A stretch of DNA of 64,000 nucleotides from Arachis hypogaea (taxonomy: Eukaryota > Streptophyta > Magnoliopsida > Fabales > Fabaceae). How positions within the stretch are numbered: the first letter of the stretch is position 1; each line of letters opens with the position of its first letter. A program made the position numbers and the translations under genes. Of the stretch, positions 36,850-47,999 are shown piece after piece. Location: assembly GCF_003086295.3 (NCBI RefSeq), contig NC_092040.1, positions 4,278,001-4,342,000 on the forward strand, written 5' to 3'. The notes below the pieces were generated by a model. It was not told the origin of the DNA. It did not search any database and worked only from the letters and a program-made list of their open reading frames with translations.

Positions 36850-38768
36850 ATGGAGTTTGTGCCAAATCCGTCTCCTCTGAGGTCCTCTCTGTTCGGTTCC
36901 TTCGGGGATCTCGTCGAGAGGATCAAGCAAATTGGAACCCTCGCTGTTTCTGCCGTCATTGGCAACATCTTCTCTGCGATCTTGACCTTCTGCTTCGCAT
37001 TAGGTTAAATCCCTTCTCCTAATCGGTTTTTTCAATTTATGCATTTTGTCGAACACCTGATCTGCTTCTTTGTTTTCCAGGTTTTCCAACTTCTGGTTTT
37101 GTCAATTTGCCACCTTTTTTGTTTTGTTTTGTTTTGAATGATAAACATGGAAAATAGAGGATGGGGGTGTGGTGGGGTTTGGTTTAGTTTGCTCTGATTT
37201 TGTCAATGTCATTGTTTGGTGCTGTAAGACGTTGTTTTGAATTTTGCAACTTTTTTTTCTTCTTTTTTTTTGGTGTGTTTTTGTTAAAAAGACATGAATG
37301 AAACTTTGGGATGCGGTTCATCTGTTTGTTTGTTGGCTTGTTTCCATCTTCTAAAAACATACTAAAGTTTTGTCCTTTGATTTTGTTTAATTATTTTTAA
37401 TTGAACTTTGGGTTTGGCATGCTTGTTCTAAGGCCAGAATAGAAACTCTAAATGGCTTTGGTTTCTTTCTGTTTTTGGTATCTGCAGTTGGGACTTTGTT
37501 GGGGGCTATGACTGGAGCTTTGATAGGACAAGAGACTGAGAGTGGCTTCATTAGAGGTGCTGCTGTTGGTGCCATCTCAGGAGCTGTTTTCTCCATTGAA
37601 GTCTTTGAATCCTCTCTTGTTCTTTGGCAATCTGATGAGTCTGGAATTGGGTGTCTCTTGTACCTGGTGAGTGAGCAAACTCAGCCTTGTTCAAATTTCA
37701 AAATGTGATTTTGAAGCTTTATCATGTGCCTACATGGTTGCTTAGTTTCTGTTTTGTGAGGCTGTGGCTCTGTTCGTCTTTGGTAAGTGTCTCGGTACAA
37801 AAATAAAAAGACACCAAGACATGACAAGAAAGAAAGATCGGTCTCAGTTTTTGGTGGACACTAGACATTAAATTGGACGAATTTTTTCTCCATTACAAGA
37901 AGTTTACCTATTTTTCTTATGTGTCTTCTTTTCCAAATAGATTTGGTGTCTTCAAGTATCTATCTATATTTGTCGACAATTACGAAACAGGCCTAAATTT
38001 GTATTTTATCATTTTCTTTGGAATGTTGTGTTAGCCTAACAATCGGTTGTGTGTTATGCAGATTGATGTTATTGCTAGCTTAGTGAGTGGGAGACTTGTT
38101 CGTGAGAGGATAGGTCCAGCAATGTTGAGTGCAGTTCAGAGTCAGGTAATTTAATTTTCATTGCATAAAAAACTTCAAAGGATTATTTACTATTTACATT
38201 GATGAATTGGGAAATTTTGCTTGTGTATTCACTTGTCTTTGCTGAGACCTCGTACTCTTTCTTCTTATCTTAATCTCAGATGGGTGCTGTTGAAACCGGT
38301 TTTGATGAAGTTCAAAACATCTTTGACACTGGTGGTTCAAAAGGCTTATCTGGAGATTTGGTCGAAAAAATCCCAATAATCAAAATTACTAGTGACAACA
38401 ATGTTGATGCTTCTGGTGAAAGAGTGTCTTGTTCAGTTTGCCTCCAGGTTTGTTAATTGTAGTTTTCCTTGTTAATACCATTTATTTAGATTATGTATCT
38501 TTTGATATCAAGGTTACTACTCATTCATTATTAGCATATCTAGTCAATTTGGACAAAGTGACATTAAAGTTTTGAAACAAAAGTACTATTAACCTTGTGT
38601 ATTTTGATACTTAAACAAGTTATAATTCTGTATTTGTATATGCAGGACTTTCAGCTGGGAGAGTCAGTTAGAAGCTTGCCCCATTGTCATCACATGTTTC
38701 ACCTACCCTGCATAGACAAGTGGCTGTTTAGACATGGTTCTTGTCCATTATGCAGAAGGGATCTGTAA
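36850..38768 (+). CDS. RING-H2 E3 ubiquitin ligase, NEP1-interacting-protein-like
   Basis: Exons 36850-37003, 37488-37666, 38062-38145, 38280-38447 and 38646-38768 join in phase to 235 codons plus TAA, the usual size of this plant family. The protein starts [21 protein letters not shown] Gly/Ala-rich hydrophobic region at about residues 30-80 ([33 protein letters not shown]) suggests membrane insertion. The C-terminus is a RING-H2 finger with ligands C190, C193, C209, H211, H214, C217, C228 and C231 ([18 protein letters not shown]). RING-H2 proteins pass ubiquitin from an E2 to substrates. The NIP group is known for binding a plastid polymerase and a transit-peptide protein, so a membrane adaptor role is possible. 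All splice sites are GT-AG, and I see no defect. Confidence 0.96.
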
Positions 38769-38789
38769 TTTTTGTATATGTCACATACC

Positions 38790-39770
38790 GTAAAAAAGGT
38801 TCTTTCTTTTTGTTTATGTTTTTTTCCCTCCCTTTTTGTTTATATGCTTATTTAATTCTAGTTCTAGGACTAATACTCGGTTAATTCTAGTGGGGGCTTT
38901 GCAGTTATGAGTGGTATCATCATTGTACTAAACTAGTGTAAAGAAAATTTTGAGATAAATTTTACCTTTTTGTACATGAATGAGTGGATTATCCTTCTTT
39001 TTAAGTCCTTCCTTCTTCTTTTTCCTGTTCTGTTATGCATTTAATTTCCAAAACAGTGAACATTGATGAGTTGAATGTAATTTAACCAGTAATTTAAACC
39101 TTGGTCCTTGGCAGGGTTTAAGGAGTTTCCCTTTGTTTGTATTCAATATATCCATATGAGGAAATGGTGCAAAGTGGTGGTTGGTTCCTTGGCCCCATAA
39201 TGAATGAAAATTGTTAGTACAGTCAAATTGAGTTACAATGATGATCAATGGATATGCATATAATAATTAATTAATGACCCATCATTTGCTTGTAAACATT
39301 TTTGTTTTTATGTGTAGAACAATTTAGTTTTGCTGATTCTGATTATATACACCCTATTGAACTTTTTTTTATGTCAATTTAGCATAAGATTTTAAATTTA
39401 TTTACATTTTTGGACAAAGATTGTATACATTAGAAGTTTATGTTCATAATATTCATTACATACTGGTTTTTGATTGACTTCACAAGCAGCTCTTACTGTA
39501 CTACAAAACCAAACCAGACAAGTGCAATCATGGCCTGTGGTACAAGTTCTATATTCATTTTTTGTCTTTGCCTCGTTGTTATTATTTCTACCCTTTTTTT
39601 CAAAGAATAGTAAACTACATAAATTTTTGGACATTTTGTTTGTTTCTGAATTAGCTTTCTTTTTCTTTTATATAGGTTTGTATTTTTTAATTTCTTTATA
39701 TTTGTATTATGAATAGGAGAGTAAGGATTATTAGGATCATGTGTATTAAAACCCATAGTGTTCAGAATTG
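38790..39770. other. 3' flank of the RING-H2 gene
   Basis: Probably 3'UTR to about 38990, then AT-rich DNA. No further gene is seen; short ORFs on both strands around 39400-39750 lack any recognisable domain. Confidence 0.45.
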
Positions 39771-39841
39771 GACCGAATTGATCGGTTCAATCGGATTAAT
39801 GGAAAACTAATCAAATTGATTTGGTTCAAACAAAAAATTAT

Positions 39842-40177
39842 AAGAAAAGGACAAATAGGTCTTTGGTCTTTTGATTTACAAACATTCAAGTACTCGAGGA
39901 TTTGAAAATACGTTTAAGTCTCTGACTTTTTCAAAACCTATTCTTCATGTTTACTTGGGTCTGTCAAACTCAACATAAAAATCAAACGTGACTCTTATTG
40001 TACTGACTTGGTTGATACGGATGCACACACGTGAGAGAGTTTAAAATTGAACAAATTAGACTCAGGGGTTGATATGTCCAGATTTTGAAGAGGTTAGAAA
40101 CTTAAATATATTTTTAAATTCTCAAGGACTTAAATGTCTGCGGACCAAAAAATCAAAAATCGATTTGTCTTTTTCTC
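39842..40177. mobile_element. Mutator-like MITE, 336 bp
   Basis: The left arm (aagaaaaggacaaataggtc; acattcaagtactcgaggat) is an imperfect inverse of the right arm (ctcaaggacttaaatgtctg; gatttgtctttttctc). The 9-bp flanks aaaaattat (39833-39841) and aacaattat (40178-40186) match at eight positions. It is inserted in another repeat whose halves contain gatcggttcaatcgg and aaaaatcggtt. Confidence 0.75.
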
Positions 40178-40189
40178 AACAATTATTTG

Positions 40190-41440
40190 ACAAAAAATCG
40201 GTTAAAGAATCGAAAAACTGGTCAAATAACCAATTAATAAGTCAAACTAGTATGAATTTTTAGCAGTTAATTGTGTACAATAATAAAATATAATTTTTTT
40301 TTAAAAAATTATATATTTTATTATATCCGGTTTAATTTTAGTTTAACTTCGATTGAACTTTTAAACTTTCGAATTTTTATTATCAATTCAATAATTGATT
40401 TGATTTTCAAAATCTTACTAAAAATAATATATATGATTAAGCAAAAGCTCAAAAAGCATTACTCAACATAAAAGGAAATGAGGGACAAATCATCACAAGA
40501 ATGGGCTTGACCAACAAAACACAGAACAAATGGAAGTCTTTCACAACTAATTAAGGTTATATTAAATCTTGATTGAAAAGACTAGATTCATTATTATGGG
40601 AATGAAGTGGATGTAATCCATTCCATCAGATTTTCCTAACGAACCTGTACCTAAGCTTAGATTCCCAAATCTAAACGTCTTCTGATTTTAATTCCATTCA
40701 ATGAAAACAACCCAGACTACTTGTTACTTCTCAATTAGACCAAAACCCAAAGACATGGACAATTTGATAGGGAATTTTTTGGTCATCATGTCAATTATCT
40801 TGGGGATAAGTTCTGAGTAAACCTTAAGAAAGGTGCTAACGTAGTAATGTTTCTTAAAAGATCAATTTAATAATAATACTCTAATTAAGGATAATGGTTA
40901 CAAGAACTTGAGTGCTTCTAATTTCCAAATAAATCTATCTTGAATGTTTATTTTCACTACTCTCTACCAATACTACAAGTTTTTGTTTCTTAACTAATTA
41001 ATGTGTTAAAAATACTTAAATTTTTATGTTGTGACGGTGGAAAATAATCAGGTGCTATTATATAAATATAAGTGGTTAATTTTCCCACTATTATATGAAA
41101 AAAGAATTTTTTACTACTTTTGCAACACCTCGTAAATAGATGTTGGCATAATTGAGTTCTATACATTGTTTATATATAGAAATTATAATAAAGTATCAAT
41201 TTAGTTTAAAAAATTTATGACAGTGACAATCCTTAAGAAAAAGATTAATAGGTATGATCCTCCTGAAGATAAACAATGTTTAACAAAATCCTCCAAAATA
41301 TAAACCAAAAAATATATAAAATACTTCATCAAATATTGTTCATTTTTTCTGAACGAAAAAAAAAATTGCTCATTTTTTCAAAATTATGAGCGCCTTTTCC
41401 AACTAAACTGTGGACTAAAATTAAGGTTTACTCATAAAAT
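40190..41440. other. AT-rich intergenic DNA
   Basis: No gene is seen. The part up to about 40400 continues the outer repeat split by the MITE at 39842. Confidence 0.45.
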
Positions 41441-41446
41441 TAAGAC

Positions 41447-41732
41447 AAAATTCACATGCAATTGACTTATATATAAAATTGATAGTTAAAAATTATCAGA
41501 TAACAGTTTAATCAAACATATAAAATAAGGTGGAAACTCAGGTGAAATCGACTTCACGTGAAGTTGATACCTGAGAGCCGTTAGATGATTTGACTGATTT
41601 GACTAAATTTTCATCCAATGACTCTCAGGTATAAACTTCACATAAAGTCAACTTCAACTGAGTTTTCATCATAAAATAATTGAATGATTATCAACAATCA
41701 ACTTTACATAAAACCAATTGCATGTAAGTCTG
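41447..41732. mobile_element. Outer palindromic MITE, interrupted by a second MITE
   Basis: The left half (ttcacatgcaattgactta; aaattgatagttaaaaatt) and right half (aatcaactttacataaaacc; aattgcatgtaagt) are inverse copies. The middle is occupied by the element at 41529-41670. The same family is at 54529-54661 and 34874-35012. Confidence 0.7.
41529..41670. mobile_element. Mutator-like MITE with 9-bp target duplication, nested
   Basis: 142 bp with ~60-bp inverted arms: ggtggaaactcaggtgaaat, gacttcacgtgaagttgata and cctgagagccgttagatga against their inverse ending actgagttttcatc. The exact 9-bp direct repeat ATAAAATAA flanks it (41520-41528, 41671-41679), typical of Mutator-like elements. Confidence 0.93.
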
Positions 41733-41744
41733 ATAACAACTTTG

Positions 41745-44107
41745 ATTCACACTAAAAAAAAAGAAAAGTGGTAGTTAGAGCATCTTCAATAAAATGTTTT
41801 TAGCGTATCACTTTTGATACTTTCAAGAAATGAATTGATTTAGAATTAAAATCTGTATTGAAGTTGATTTATAAAATAATGAAATCGATATTACCTTAGA
41901 GATATGACATCACCTTGATGGAGAACTAATAAAATTTTGTTATTCGTATATTTATATTGATGAAATAATTTAAAATAATACAGAATTATAATTGAACTAG
42001 TCTACAAATATTCTTATAAAACCTAAAATAAAATAAAATTAGAACTAACATTGGAGATGCTATCAGGGCGAGTAGTGATTAGGAAGCAAACAATTTATTT
42101 GGACTGAAACTTGGTAGAGCTGAAATGCATGGTATAGTACAAAGGGATAGTGAAGTGTAGCATATCACATTGTGAAGAATCACCAACCCTAGAAACGATA
42201 CCATTATCTATTTCATCTGCCACATTAAATAGTTGCGTCCTTTCATAAACCAAATTGGCATCTGAATCTCAATGCACAACACAGACGCTGCCTCATAATA
42301 ATATGAAATACTCCATACTAACCATAAACTTTGTTTGCTTGGTAGGTGAAACCATGGACCCATACAAATACATCATCCAAATTAGTAAAAGGTACTGCCT
42401 AGTGGCTACTATCATAATTGGAAATTAAAAAAGGAAATTTGTTAATATTGTTGAGCTTTATTTATACACACACATCTTTATATAGATTCATCATGGCCAC
42501 CAAAATTGACAAACATAACACACCAATTGTCATCAGTGTTTTAGTAATTAATGATATTATGTTACCTTTTTATCGGACATGGGCAACCTTATATCATGTG
42601 ATACTAACTTCACACTTCACATAATCACATGCATGTGGCTTATATGTGGTTAAAGTTTCATCAATACTTATTGGTGAGGTACTAACAAACCCTAAAGTTA
42701 GATGGTCCATTATCGTTGGAGTAAATTATGCACCCACATCTTTTTAAATTTGGTGAAATTTAACTTGATTTTTTTTCATCTATTTCTGAAAGTATAAATT
42801 GACATTTTTCAAAACTTTGATAATTATACATCCAATGTTTGCTATTTTTAACATTGAACATCACTGTAAATATAATAACTAGATAGTAAATATTTTCACT
42901 CATTTTTTTGATAATGTTATTACATGATTATATATTAAGTAATTGTACAAGAACAAGTTTAATAACCTCTGTCATGTACGGAATAAAATAATTAAATTTT
43001 ATAAATTTTAATTTATTAAATTAAAATGACCGTATTAATTATATAAATTATAAATTTTTAAATATAAAAAATAAATATATAAATACAAATATAATTATTT
43101 GACCAAAAAATTGATAAATTGCTAAAAAAGGTTAAAAATTAATATTTAATTTTAAAAGTATAAAAATAAATAATTATTAAATATTCAAAAGTTGTCGTAA
43201 GAAGTAAATTAGACAAAAGTTAGTATATATATATATATATATATAAAGGCCAAATAATATAACACATTTTAATTCAACTATTGAATTATAATAAAATATT
43301 TTAATTAGAATGAGTTTATTCTTAAATTACAATATCATACACTTATTATATCATCTTAATAACTCATTTCGTAATTTCTAATAAAAAATTTAAAATACTT
43401 AGATTACATAATTTAAGATAATAATAACATAACATATCATATTTTTTAATTAGAGACAAATGTATTTATTAAAGTATTAAATAAAATAAATTTTTTATCT
43501 TTATCATTAATTAGTTAATTTTTTTATTCAATTTTATGACATTAACCATAGTTTTGTGAACCGCTAACAGCAAGTTGTGATTACGTAATTTAATTGGATC
43601 TTCAAATAATTTAATAACCTAAATTGGCTTTGTTTTTATTCAACTGTAACACACTAAATATGACAAACGATGGTGAAAATGAGATATTTTTTCTTTTGTG
43701 GGTCATGAACAAATTAATTACTGAAACGTGTCAAAGAAAGTACTCTTAGATGGGACTTAAGCTGTGGGATTGATCTTGTGTGATAAAGTTAAAAAGGACA
43801 AAACTTAAATTAAGTAGGGTTGATGCAAGTTGATAGAAACAGTGGTGGAACCTGTGTTAGATCGATTAAATTGACCATATCACGTTCAAGCACTATCGAA
43901 TTTCTGACACAATATTAATACGTTTAAATTCACATGAAGGTAGTTAACTCGGTTAATAATATCTATCCATCAATTAATGCTATCAATATAACCATTGAAT
44001 TTCACACTCAATGCACATGGTGGCTGCTGTCAAAACTCAACACAACAAAATAAATGTTTGTTTTTGGTCTGTGTTACCGAATTTTCAAAGATGTATAGTA
44101 AACAAAT

Positions 44108-44143
<36 letters not shown>

Positions 44144-44185
44144 CTCAAAATATTTTTTTAACAAAATAATTAGTTATAATAATTT
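41745..44185. other. AT-rich intergenic DNA
   Basis: No gene is seen. A diverged copy of the Helitron-like end motif (aacaagtttaataacctctg) is at about 42951-42985. (TA) runs occur at 43228-43246 and 44109-44141. Confidence 0.45.
44109..44141. repeat. (AT)n microsatellite
   Basis: About 33 bp of uninterrupted AT dinucleotides lie just upstream of a MITE. Confidence 0.95.
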
Positions 44186-44191
44186 AATATT

Positions 44192-44552
44192 GGTTTAATT
44201 ATTCGGTTGGTTTTTATAGTTTTATTAAATTTATAATTAAATTTCTATATTTTTTTTAATTAGATCTCTATATTATTTTCAATTTTATACTTAAATCCTT
44301 GCTAGTATAAAAAATATTAGAATTAATTGTATTTTTTTACAAATTAAAAGTATTCATAATTAAAAATCTAACTAAATCTTTGACCTCATGTATTTTGGGA
44401 AGAATATCCTGTTAATTCTAATATTTTTCACATAAAAATGACCTAATTATTAAATTAAAAGCAATGTAGGGATCTAATTGAAAAAAAATAATAAATATAA
44501 GGACTTAATTAAAAATTTGATAAACTATAAAGACTAACAAAGTAATTAAACC
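44192..44552. mobile_element. Mutator-like MITE, 361 bp
   Basis: The ends ggtttaattattcggttggt and caaagtaattaaacc are inverted. The arms continue with tttatagtttta, aattagatctctatatt and their inverse counterparts on the right. The 9-bp flanks tttaatatt (44183-44191) and ttcaatatt (44553-44561) match at eight positions. Confidence 0.8.
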
Positions 44553-44564
44553 TTCAATATTTCA

Positions 44565-45360
44565 TAGCAAAATAATTAAACTTATCATGACAAAATAATT
44601 AAATTTTTTTTATGAATACCAACCATATATTTTATAATATAATTGAATTTTTGGTGTCTATGTAAAATAATTTTCAAACTTTACTTACTAAAAAAAGAGT
44701 CTTGTATTTTTTTATTAACTATTAAATAAATTTAGTTCTTTATTTTATTATATGTTATATGAATAACTCAGTAATTAGGTTTACGAGATTTTTTTTTATT
44801 AAACGTACTACATGTATTTTTATAAAAAAAAGATTAATAACAAATTATTTTCTAAAAAATATTGCACTTCTTACTAGACCTGAAATGCACTAGCATTTGA
44901 TGTCTATATCACATGACTGTTTTAATTTTTGTGTTAGTATTTTTATTTTTATGATTTTATTAAAAAAAGTAAAATAAATGATAAAATTTTATTATTTTAC
45001 TTTTTTTCGTAAAAAATTATACAAAATGAGAACTACTAAAAATAAAAAACGGTAAACATTTTTTCCCAAACCAAGCGTGTCCTAACTAATCAAGATTACG
45101 GAATATCAAGGCCCATATAATTATTATTTATTCAGTTTTTTTATATACAAGAATGATTGTGCCAAACTGCCAATTAGGTAGGAACATCGAATCTAAATAA
45201 CAAATACGGAAATAATGGCGCTGATCTACGTTAGATTTGATGTATCATATACATACCACATTTATTATTCAGTTTGATCCTATACAAATAGAAAATAAAT
45301 AATACAAATATAACGTGACTAATATTATTTTAATGTATTTGTCTTATACTTAAGTTAATA
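44565..45360. other. AT-rich intergenic DNA between MITEs
   Basis: Nothing recognisable; no supported ORF. Confidence 0.4.
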
Positions 45361-45373
45361 CTAATTAATTTTT

Positions 45374-45741
45374 GGTAAAATATATTTTTTGTCTCTAAAG
45401 TTTAGCAAAAAAATTTCAAAAATACTCCTAAATTATATTTTGTTTCAACTTTGTTCCAAAAATTTTCAATTTGCATCATATATATTCTCGACGGCTAAAT
45501 TTTCAAAAAATTTAAGACTAATATAACAATAATACATGAAAATTATACTTGATTTGTTTGTGTTGAGAGTTATTCTTATGAAATTGTTATCGAATTGATC
45601 TTAATTTTTTAAAAAAATTAACCATCAGGAGTATATTTTATGTAAATCGAAAACTTTTGGGACAAAATTAAAACAAAATAAAACTTATAGGTATTTTTAA
45701 AACTTTTGTAAAACTTCAAAGATAAAAAATATACTTTATCC
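45374..45741. mobile_element. Mutator-like MITE, 368 bp, with exact 9-bp duplication
   Basis: Inverted arms of about 120 bp: the left begins ggtaaaatatattttttgtc and contains caaaaatactcctaaatta; the right ends aaaaaatatactttatcc. TTAATTTTT flanks it on both sides (45365-45373, 45742-45750). Confidence 0.92.
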
Positions 45742-46160
45742 TTAATTTTTGTATTTTTTCATTAAAAGTGTTGATCTCTTAGTATTTTCTATAAATAAAT
45801 AATTATTTTTTATTATTATAGTTGTGCTTTACTTCTGCTCTTATTATTTAAATTTTTTAATGTCAAATTTATCAATATTTAGATCATATTATTGAATTAC
45901 AAAGTTAAATCAACTTCATAAAAATTGTGTCATTTCCAATTCAACTTGTGCTATGCCTAGCTGTTCGTTTGCGAAGAAATAATGTGTTTTGTGAGGTTTT
46001 GGTCCAAATTGTGAGTGCCTTTCAAAAAACGCAATACTTTGTGTTTAAGGGCGTTTTGGTTTGACTCTGTGTATTATGTTCATACTTGACCTTTCTCAAG
46101 GATCATAGTAATTTTTAATTTGTATCTTGCTCCTCAATTCGTAGTTTTGTGAATTATATC

Positions 46161-47337
46161 TGCTAGAAATAAGAGACTAAACTGAAAAAGGATTTGTATA
46201 TTATTGAGTGTATTTAAGTTGTTTATTCAAGTTATGTAAAATGATACAATATAAAAATGTATTTATAAGTATTAAGAGAATCGTAATAATAAAAACCTAA
46301 TCTCCTATAATAAATAAATATTCAGATATACTAAATAATACTAATTGATCCTAATTGATCCTAATTATATTCTAACATCTCCCTCAAACTCAAGTGACAA
46401 CTTGAGTTTGAAATATATTTAAAACAACGAAATAAAAAAAATGCATAAACTAATAGAATGGATGCAGACGGAACTGGCGGAAGAAAGCGCAGACGGAACT
46501 GCCGCTTATATGAAGGAAGTGCTGCTTGTCTGAAGGAAGCGCAGATGGAACTGCCACTAGTCTGAAGGAAGTGCAGACGAAACTGCCTCTTGTCTGAAAG
46601 AAGCGCAGACAAAACTGCCGCTATATGAAGGAAGTGAGACAGAACTGCCTGAAAGAAACGTAGACGAAACTGCCACAAGGAAATATAGACGAAACGCAGA
46701 CGAAACTGTCACGAGAAAATGCAGACGGAACTGCCATGAGAGAACACAAACAGACGAGAGAACATAGACGGAACTTTCACGAGAGAACACAAACAGACGA
46801 GATAACGCAGATGAAACTGCCACGAGAGAAGGCAAACGGAACTGCTACGAGAGAAGGCAGACAGAAACTGCCATAAGAGAGCGAAAACTATATGATTTTT
46901 TCATGAGAATAGGTAAGCAGCGGATGACAATGGTGTTTAATCATACGACTCGAAAAAAATACAAGACAGAGAAAATAGGCTAGTCGGTGAAGTGAAAAAG
47001 CATCAAAGGAGTGACAAAAGGGAAAGAATAATGGCATAGAAAAAATGCAAAAACTACGGTGATTTCACCACAAGGAAAACAACCTATCCTCTTCAAGGAG
47101 GATACCATGGCTCTGATACCATGTTAGAAACAAGAGACTAAATTGAAAAAGGATTTGTGTATTATTGAGTGTAGTCAAGTTGTCTATTCAAATTGTCTAT
47201 TCAAGTTATGTAGAATGATACAATATAAAAGGGTATTTATAGGTACTAAGAGAATCATAATAATAAAGACCTAATATCCTATAATAAATATTTAAATATA
47301 CTAAATAATACTAATTGATCCTAATTATATTCTAACA
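46161..47337 (-). mobile_element. Small non-autonomous LTR retrotransposon (TRIM-like), copy 2, intact
   Basis: On the minus strand the 5' LTR is 47337-47122 (216 bp), starting TGTTAGAATATAATTAGG and ending TTTCTAACA. It is followed at once by the primer site TGGTATCAGAGCC (initiator tRNA-Met). The 3' LTR is 46377-46161 (217 bp), preceded by the polypurine tract TTGAGGGAGA. ATATC is duplicated at 46156-46160 and 47338-47342. The 744-bp interior has no gag or pol motifs; about 420 bp of it is a ~31/32-bp tandem array. Complete signals with no coding capacity indicate mobilisation in trans by an autonomous copia-like relative (inference). Confidence 0.95.
46463..46880. repeat. Tandem array (~31-32-bp units) in LTR element copy 2
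   Basis: On the plus strand, units gcagacgaaactgcctcttg followed by tctgaaagaagc recur with 32-bp spacing at 46541, 46573 and 46605. Beyond 46680 they become shorter gcagacgaaactgccacgag-type units. This is the inverse of the array at 30430-30787. Confidence 0.85.
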
Positions 47338-47384
47338 ATATCTATTGTGTTTATCGCAAAATGTATTAGATCGAATATTATGTT

Positions 47385-47660
47385 TAGTTTAAGATAAATT
47401 AAATATGGAGATTAAAAGATAAATTTAGATTTAAAAAATTAAATAAGTGTATTTTTGAGAAGAAATATTATTAAAATTTGTTCGTCTCCAAAAATGCAGT
47501 TTTTTGTGTCCTCACTTTTTGGAAGTATTAAAAAAATTAAAATTTTGTATTTCAAAACTTAACTCTTAATTTCCGTCTTTAATTACTAAATATAATGTTG
47601 AGTCTCAATCTCTAAGTCTTTCAATTTCAATCCTAATCTCTTAAAAAACAAATGCTACTA
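47385..47660. mobile_element. Old Tourist-like MITE relic
   Basis: Shares gtcctcactttttggaagta, attttgtatttcaaaac and tctcaatctctaagtcttt with the better-preserved element at 62284-62670. Its right end is aaacaaatgctactaaa. Boundaries are weak. Confidence 0.45.
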
Positions 47661-47769
47661 AAGTAGTACTAATGTATTAAGTCAAATATATATTGAAATG
47701 ATGCATTTTGTATCTCATTGATTTAGTTTCTTACACCAACATTTAATAAGCATATCACATTAGTACATC

Positions 47770-47930
47770 CACTATCACAAAAATAGAATATAGCAGCGAA
47801 TGATTAGCGGTTATTTTATCAACTACCACTATTTGTTGGTTTTTTAGCGGTTTTAACCGTAAACGCTAAAAAAGTAGCTATTTGACTTAGTTTTGCGCGA
47901 CTTTTAAAGAAATCGCCGCTAATCTACCTT
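47770..47930. mobile_element. Possible CACTA (En/Spm) element end
   Basis: CACTATCACAAAAATAG at 47770 is followed by words agcagcgaatgattagcggt, tagcggttttaaccg and cgccgctaatct. Such agcgg/ccgct subterminal repeats after a CACTA start are typical of legume CACTA elements. The opposite terminus was not identified. Confidence 0.4.
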
Positions 47931-47999
47931 TTTTTTTTAATTTGGGAATACTTCGATCTTTCATTTTCTTAATCTCATTTTTTATGTGTTTCCATTTTG

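Noticed and set aside
46361..46835. Minus-strand ORFs of 92-105 codons
   Set aside because: Same array in the second copy of the LTR element, not a gene.
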